DNA from: Hanleya hanleyi
Taxonomy: Eukaryota > Mollusca > Polyplacophora > Lepidopleurida > Hanleyidae
Assembly (NCBI GenBank): GCA_036873755.1
Contig: JAVTVY010019592.1
Span: 1-64,000, forward strand
Direction of reading: 5' to 3'
DNA: 64,000 nt
This document shows positions 58,677-64,000 of this stretch, one piece after another. The notes beneath the pieces were generated by a model that was not told the DNA's origin, did no database searches, and worked only from the letters and a program-made list of their open reading frames with translations. Every line of letters starts with the position of its first letter. Position 1 is the stretch's first letter. A program made the translations under genes and the position numbers.

Positions 58677-59591
58677 ATGGATGACGTTAGTACCATAATC
58701 TCTTCTTTTCGCTTGGCTATTACAGTGTTTGTTGGCACCATTGCCACCTTCGGTTTACTGGCAAATATCACGCTGATAACGTCTATCTTACGTCAAAAAT
58801 CTCTCCGGACTTCACCAACGTACATTACGCTGGTGAGTTTGGCGTTCTCCGATCTGTTGTTGTTGCTGTTTTCTCCGTGCCTCGTGTATATGGCATACAG
58901 CACCGATGCAGAGTTAGAAATTATGTGTGTATTGTATTGTTACTTCACCATTGTGACGAGCGGCACAGGAATTTACCATATAGTGTCATTCTCGATATTA
59001 CGCTACTACATTCTCATCAAACCATTGTTTGCTGCAAGGTACGTTACAGCTAAAACTGCAATGATGATCTGCTTCTCCATTTGGATTTCTATGCTTGTGC
59101 TTGGTTCTCCTGCGTTCTATCTTGCCGGGTTTGTGGTATACAGAACTAATGGAAGCGAAAACATCACTACTCATCGGGTTTGCAGTCTTAAACCGGATGC
59201 TGCTCCGTTCGTTTCGATAGCATTCATCGCCGAAGCTGTTATCCCGCTTTTGCTCATCGGATATTTCCATCTAATTAAAGTTTATAAACTCAGGAAAGGT
59301 TTCACATTGTCCGAGAATCAACCCAAAAGACAGAATATTTCAACAAAAGTTGTTACGGCCATTCTTATATTTTTTATTGTGGCAACATTGCCAACATCGT
59401 TATACTGTGTGCTAATGATCGTGTTTAAATTGCCACGATCCAGTGTGATAGATATGTTGGGTGTCCTGCTATACTTCTTGATTGACATTAACAGTGCTGT
59501 AAATCCCATCATCTATTTCCTCTTCTCACCAGCGGTGCGCAAAACTCGTGTATGTTGTTGTAGTCGGACGAACTCGCCATATATCATCTGA
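58677..59591 (+). CDS. Intact rhodopsin-like G-protein-coupled receptor, single exon
   Basis: 304 codons without interruption, short for the family because both tails are short. Seven hydrophobic segments lie near residues 12-37, 49-72, 83-110, 127-149, 179-203, 224-248 and 258-282. Class A marks: N30 in TM1 (GLLAN), LAFSD in TM2 (D59), a cysteine before TM3 paired with C169 in ECL2, R109 in LRYY (variant of DRY), a proline in TM6 (ATLPTS) and NPIIY at 276-280 in TM7. NGS and NIT sites (158, 162) in ECL2 suggest glycosylation. A CCC cluster in the tail could be palmitoylated. Plasma-membrane receptor; ligand unknown, a peptide or small molecule being typical. Single-exon form and decayed relatives nearby suggest a locally expanded orphan family. 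Confidence 0.88.
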   Translation: MDDVSTIISSFRLAITVFVGTIATFGLLANITLITSILRQKSLRTSPTYITLVSLAFSDLLLLLFSPCLVYMAYSTDAELEIMCVLYCYFTIVTSGTGIYHIVSFSILRYYILIKPLFAARYVTAKTAMMICFSIWISMLVLGSPAFYLAGFVVYRTNGSENITTHRVCSLKPDAAPFVSIAFIAEAVIPLLLIGYFHLIKVYKLRKGFTLSENQPKRQNISTKVVTAILIFFIVATLPTSLYCVLMIVFKLPRSSVIDMLGVLLYFLIDINSAVNPIIYFLFSPAVRKTRVCCCSRTNSPYII

Positions 59592-60914
59592 GAACTGACG
59601 CCTTTGATGACCTGAGAACTGACGTTCTTGATGGCAACAGTGAAACTCCGTAACGAATTCAATCGAAGCATTTTTCTTCTGACGGAAACTTTCGTCGTTT
59701 CAGTCTGCTTCGAGGCGTATTGATGTTGTCTACACGAGAAATCATGATATTTGCATTATGTCACAGCCATTGGCATTTTGGAGAAGTGTTCTGATGACCG
59801 TGGGCTTAATATTTGGAGTTCGAGTTCTACAACATTTGGTCATACAAATCTGTGTCTTATGCAAATATCTAATGATGTACAGAAGAAACAATATACCATA
59901 TGTACAATATACATTCACCATTTAGCTCCATGAAGCATGTGAATCTGTGTGACGAGATCGGTTAAAGTGTTCTTCTTATAACCGAAATTTCATCGTTTAA
60001 ACCCTCCTTGGAGACCGTCATGACGGCTGCATATTCTTCATGTCTAAACACCAGATACCGATCTTTGCTTTATGTCACAAACTTTGGAATTTCGAAGAAA
60101 ATAATGACAGCCAAAAACTTAGCGTTGAGAAAACGAGGTATACACCCTTCGGCCGTAGACGTCTAGCCATTGAGAAGAGTGGAAATGTCATAAGAGTTTA
60201 GACGGGTGGCTTTTCAATAGACCTAAACAATAGAAACTCACACCATTGACCGACTAGATTATCTATAGGTACTGGCTAAATATATCTCTACATCATTTGT
60301 GCGTGAAATACTAACCCGTTGGTTCCAACTTATACTAGTACCTCCTGAAGGTTGCAAAGAGATATCATGGTGTCTTCGTAAATATGTGTCATACACGTAG
60401 GACTGAAATTTGCTCAGCATGACAAGAATATCCGTTGACAGTACACGCTTGATTAAAATGTGAGGTGTGGGGAGTTTGTCACATTCTAATTGCTTTATTT
60501 ACCAACTTTAGGTAGTAAATAAATGAAAACAGTATTCTGAATAAAATAATGTAGATATGTTCTCCAGAGATTATCAGCATGTGTGTGTAAATATAATGTA
60601 TGCCATTAATAATCATCACAAGTAGGACTTATTTCGTCAAAGGTATACCTGGAAGAGCCATGTTATCAGCCATGCGTTCAGGGCAAAGCCGAATAAAATG
60701 TAGCCATACTTGGATAGCATCCTTGGTGACGGTTCGCTGTCCCGTACATTATGGAAATATTGTTTCAGAGGCGTTGTTCTCCCATCATCTAATAACGTCA
60801 TCTGTGTGGGATTGGAGACATACTCCATCCAACTGATTTTATCCTGACTGTCAGAGCAAAGTAACCTACACTGCTAAAGAAACGACACATTTAGTTTCTC
60901 GGTTCTCAGCTTAC
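59592..60914. other. 3' flank of the receptor gene, shared with the pseudogene copies
   Basis: Blocks such as GACCGTCATGACGGCTGCAT and TTTCGAAGAAAATAATG (59,965-60,105) resemble 62,255-62,335 and 39,200-39,280, suggesting the 3' flank was duplicated with the receptor. No other gene seen. Confidence 0.45.
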
Positions 60915-61467
60915 GCAGCACTGACACATACCTGTGTTGTATCAGCATAGTACGTGTGTTGTATCAACACAGACGTGTGTTTAATCACAAATTTAATGTA
61001 TGCTGCATGAACACAGACACGGGATATGAACACAAACTTCTATTTTATCAACTTAAAACGTATATCGACTGAAAATGACGTTGCATCAACATAAATCTAT
61101 TTCTTGTGCGTACGACAGCACACATTTCTCGTCCTCGTATAATAAAAGTGTTTCGTGTTGATGTACCACAAGTTTGCCTTGATACCGTATAGCTCTGTGT
61201 CGTTGCCCATCCGTAGGACGCAACATTGTTTTGTTTTTTTCAGAGGAAGCGTTCAGGATGCAGAATAAAAATCCCAGACAAAAGCTGGGCACGCTTCCTC
61301 CATCCACCACCTACTCTGGCCCTTTCCGGCGACGGCCTGAATATGTGATAATACAATGTAACTGATACAACACAAGTATTTGTCAACACAAACATACGTT
61401 TTCCTTCGAGGCCACTGTGTGTTATAATAACCCAAACATATACTATTTTTAGGTAAACACGTGCTGA

Positions 61468-61998
61468 TTTTGTTGATAACGAACGCTTCTGAAAACATTC
61501 ACGAGTACATGATGGGACCAAATTCACTCCATATCTGGTTTTCATTGACATCACCATTTCCTATTATTGTGCAGTATATCCTTCCTGCATTGGAAATAAA
61601 TTACATCATGTTTCTTTTGCTCCTCATTCTTCAATCAGTTATTATCTATACAATCATGATCCACCATAAAAGTTCAATTAAACTACAGCGGACTCTCTTC
61701 TCCGGGGTGAGATATTCGTCTCTTGAAGACTGTAAACTCACTGCCCGACGGACGACCAAATTCAGATCTCAAGGCAATCGTAACTAGATACCAGTGTCTC
61801 ACGGTCACTGGACGCATCGGACCAACGTTTCCGTCACACCGGTACTGGTGTTCAGTCGGGCAAGGTAACGTTACCATCATGTACAACAGAATGGATGTTA
61901 CTGATGATCTTACATGTATTTTATTAATATTAGTGTCCAATATCACCGGTATATTGGTGTCAGGAGCTATAAACAGTGTTTCGATTCTACTGTAGCCT
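61468..61998 (+). pseudogene. Receptor-like (7TM) pseudogene remnant, copy 2
   Basis: Better preserved than copy 1. SENIHEYMMGPNSLHIWFSL is followed by a clear membrane segment (INYIMFLLLLILQSVIIYTI) and a basic loop (MIHHKSSIKLQRTLF). A shifted frame then carries a last hydrophobic segment (LTCILLILVSNITGILVSGA) ending at a TAG. This fits ECL2-TM5-ICL3 and a degraded TM7. TM1-TM4 are absent upstream, where palindromic repeats stand instead. Confidence 0.5.
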
Positions 61999-62724
61999 TG
62001 GTACAGTATATAATTCTTGGGTTGTTTCTTCGCTGATAGAGTTATTAGAATTTCTCATTAATAATATTTAGGTTATGGAGGTCTAGCGCGAACAGTGGAA
62101 ACTAACATATGCCAAGTTGTCACATGTGGATATCATTGGTGATAAAAGAACAACATGTGCATTAACAGTTTAGCTGTATAAGATGTGAATCTCCGTGGCG
62201 AAATTATTCAAAGGTTTTCTGACCGGAAGCGTCGTCATTCGAACTAATCCTCTTGACTGTCATGATGAGTCTACACAATGAATACAGATTATTTTTTTAC
62301 TTTGTCAACTCACTGGACTTTCGAAGAAAAAATGCTCTCGCCCTCCAGTTTTAATGAAAATGCCATATGCAAATATGTTATATGCGGGTGCCTTGTGATC
62401 CACATGAAAGGAACACAATATAGGCTACGTTAACCATTGAGCTGTTAGATGTTTTTTGCCTTGCACGATAGGCTATAGTTCAACGTAATATATATGAATT
62501 ATATGAGGAGTATTAACTGAAATAATTAGTTCTGGGGGGGGGAAAAAAAATCCCTACTCTTCACCGTCGCTGGTCGACATATATGTACACTCAGTTGACA
62601 TTTCGAACATGGTCGATACTTAGGGGCCTCGTTGATACTGGGTCAAATGGTGTATTATCCTGATGGCCAGGCTGAATGTAGTAAAGCGATAGCCCCTGAT
62701 GCCTTTGTTAGTATGACTAATGGG

Positions 62725-62830
62725 ATATGCTCAGCGTAGCTAAGCATATTCGTTGACAAGGACTGGTTCGCGCGATGTCAGTATAATGTGACTGAGTGGG
62801 GTGTCATGTCTGCCTACGGCTAATATTTCA
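62725..62830 (+). mobile_element. SINE, 5' part, copy in duplication 2
   Basis: Same fragment as 39,687-39,790, ending in the same CTAATATTTCA junction (62,820-62,830). Confidence 0.88.
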
Positions 62831-64000
62831 TTTTATGATGAAGAATCCCCCTTAACTGAGACACCCGACAAACAATACCATTGGGATAATGCTAACAACG
62901 ATAAGTTTGTTAAAAACTTCGATATACAACAAGTAAATTATATGCAAAAACAGTTAAACGAAATACTTCCCGAAAATATAACACCCGACATTATGAACCA
63001 CTTTACCTAAAAGTTAACATCAATATTTTGATTCAAGCGCAAAACTAGAAGAGGAAAACAAAATGATGGTTTAGTAACGAGTGTAAACAAACCAGAAAAG
63101 ATTACCACAAAGCAAAACGATACTACTCGAGATGGAAAACTGAAACAAATTGGAAGGACATGGTAGAAAAAAGTAGACAATACAAACGTTCAATGAATGG
63201 AGCTATAACAGATTATAAAAGCGAAACTGAAAAGTATGCACAAAAAGCAGCCTAAGGATTACTGGAGATTTATAAATAATATATAAACAAATCTGAAACT
63301 GATGATAAAATCGATCTAGATAAATTCTTTGAATTTTTAAAGAAATTAACGAAAACGAACCGGAACTATCAGACGATTTTTTTTGTAACAACCTTCACGA
63401 TAATAACACTGACGATGAACTGAATTCCCGTATAACTGATACTGAGATTATAGACGCGATGAAGAATTTGAAAACAAACAAATCACCGGGACTACACCAC
63501 ATCTTAAATGAATATATTAAGTCTACTATTGACATTTTCTTGCCCCTGTATAATAATCTCTTCAACTTAGTCTTTGATAGCGGCGTCTTACCGGAACAAT
63601 GTTTAACCGGAGTCATCAAACCCATTTACAAAGGTAAAGGAAGGCGCGAGGACCCAGAAAACTATCGCCGAATAACCATTTTAAGCTGCCTTGGGAAAAT
63701 GTTTACTTCAATACTAAACAGCAGACTGAACAATTACATCGAAAGTAATAATTTACTCCACAATAATCAGAGTGGATTTAGAAGGAACCACTCCACGCTT
63801 GATAATATGTTTATATTAAACACCTTAATAGATTGTTTAAAGGCAAAGAAAAAGAAATTATATTGCGCATTTATCGACTTTCGACAATGTTTGGAGAGTT
63901 GGATTATGGAGAAAATTATTCAGACGTGAGGTTAAGGGTAAAATATTCAATATTATCTACAATATGTACGACAATATTAAATCATGTATAAAGCAAAATA
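62831..64000 (+). mobile_element. LINE, duplicate copy, truncated by window end
   Basis: Same insertion as 39,791. Linker reads MQKQLNEILPENITPDIMNH and WFSNECKQTRKDYHKAKRYY. The RT N-terminal region is in one frame from 63,459 to 63,929, with MKNLKTNKSPGLHHILNEYI, LTGVIKPIYKGKGRREDPEN and NQSGFRRNHSTLDNMF. This copy has fewer lesions than copy 1 (an intact TGVIKPIYKG versus a stop in copy 1). Confidence 0.9.

Larger units (their letters stand above)
60915..64000. repeat. Segmental duplication, copy 2 (runs off the window)
   Basis: Copy of 37,732-41,015 in the same orientation, about 23 kb away. It shares the SINE/LINE junction and all other content apart from small indels. Confidence 0.92.

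Overview
The window looks like nuclear DNA of a mollusc (or another lophotrochozoan). Genes are sparse and split by long introns, the DNA is AT-rich, and most of it is repeat. The tRNA-derived SINEs carry the GACGTTAAACCC...CACTCACTCAC tail that I associate with mollusc genomes, and a 5S-rRNA-derived SINE and several foldback elements are present. This placement is inference from repeat type. No bacterial, plasmid or organelle features were seen.

Layout. 1-3 kb: foldback and direct repeats. 3-11.1 kb: a two-exon C2H2 zinc-finger gene. Its 3.5-kb intron holds a 36-bp minisatellite and a TA-flanked foldback element, and its last finger is interrupted by a 3.1-kb non-LTR retrotransposon flanked by a 15-bp target duplication; decayed finger sequence continues beyond it. 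11-17 kb: LINE fragments on the minus strand, one of them split by a 1.06-kb element with terminal inverted repeats. 17-21 kb: diverged tandem repeats and a SINE. 21.3-23.2 kb: a broken gene block resembling Polinton/adintovirus structural genes, cut by a SINE. 24-30 kb: palindromes, tandem repeats, and three possible minus-strand exons.

30.5-35.9 kb: the most unusual object. Near-identical 21-bp termini enclose mirrored zones of short palindromic repeats (GGTGTT zone, CCATGG zone, centre, CCATGG zone, GGTGTT zone). The centre contains spliced coding-like exons and a 5S-derived SINE. 37.7-41 kb and 60.9-64 kb are two copies of one segmental duplication. Each carries a receptor-like pseudogene remnant, a split SINE and a LINE that inserted into that SINE before the duplication. 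47-52 kb: a broken rhodopsin-like receptor gene flanked by two copies of a diverged block. 52-54.7 kb: an array of about sixteen 157-bp repeats. 58.7-59.6 kb: one intact single-exon rhodopsin-like receptor gene.

The only genes that look intact or nearly so are the zinc-finger gene (C-terminus altered by the insertion) and the receptor at 58,677. The right half reads as a receptor locus that expanded by local duplication and then decayed, with mobile elements dating some of the steps.
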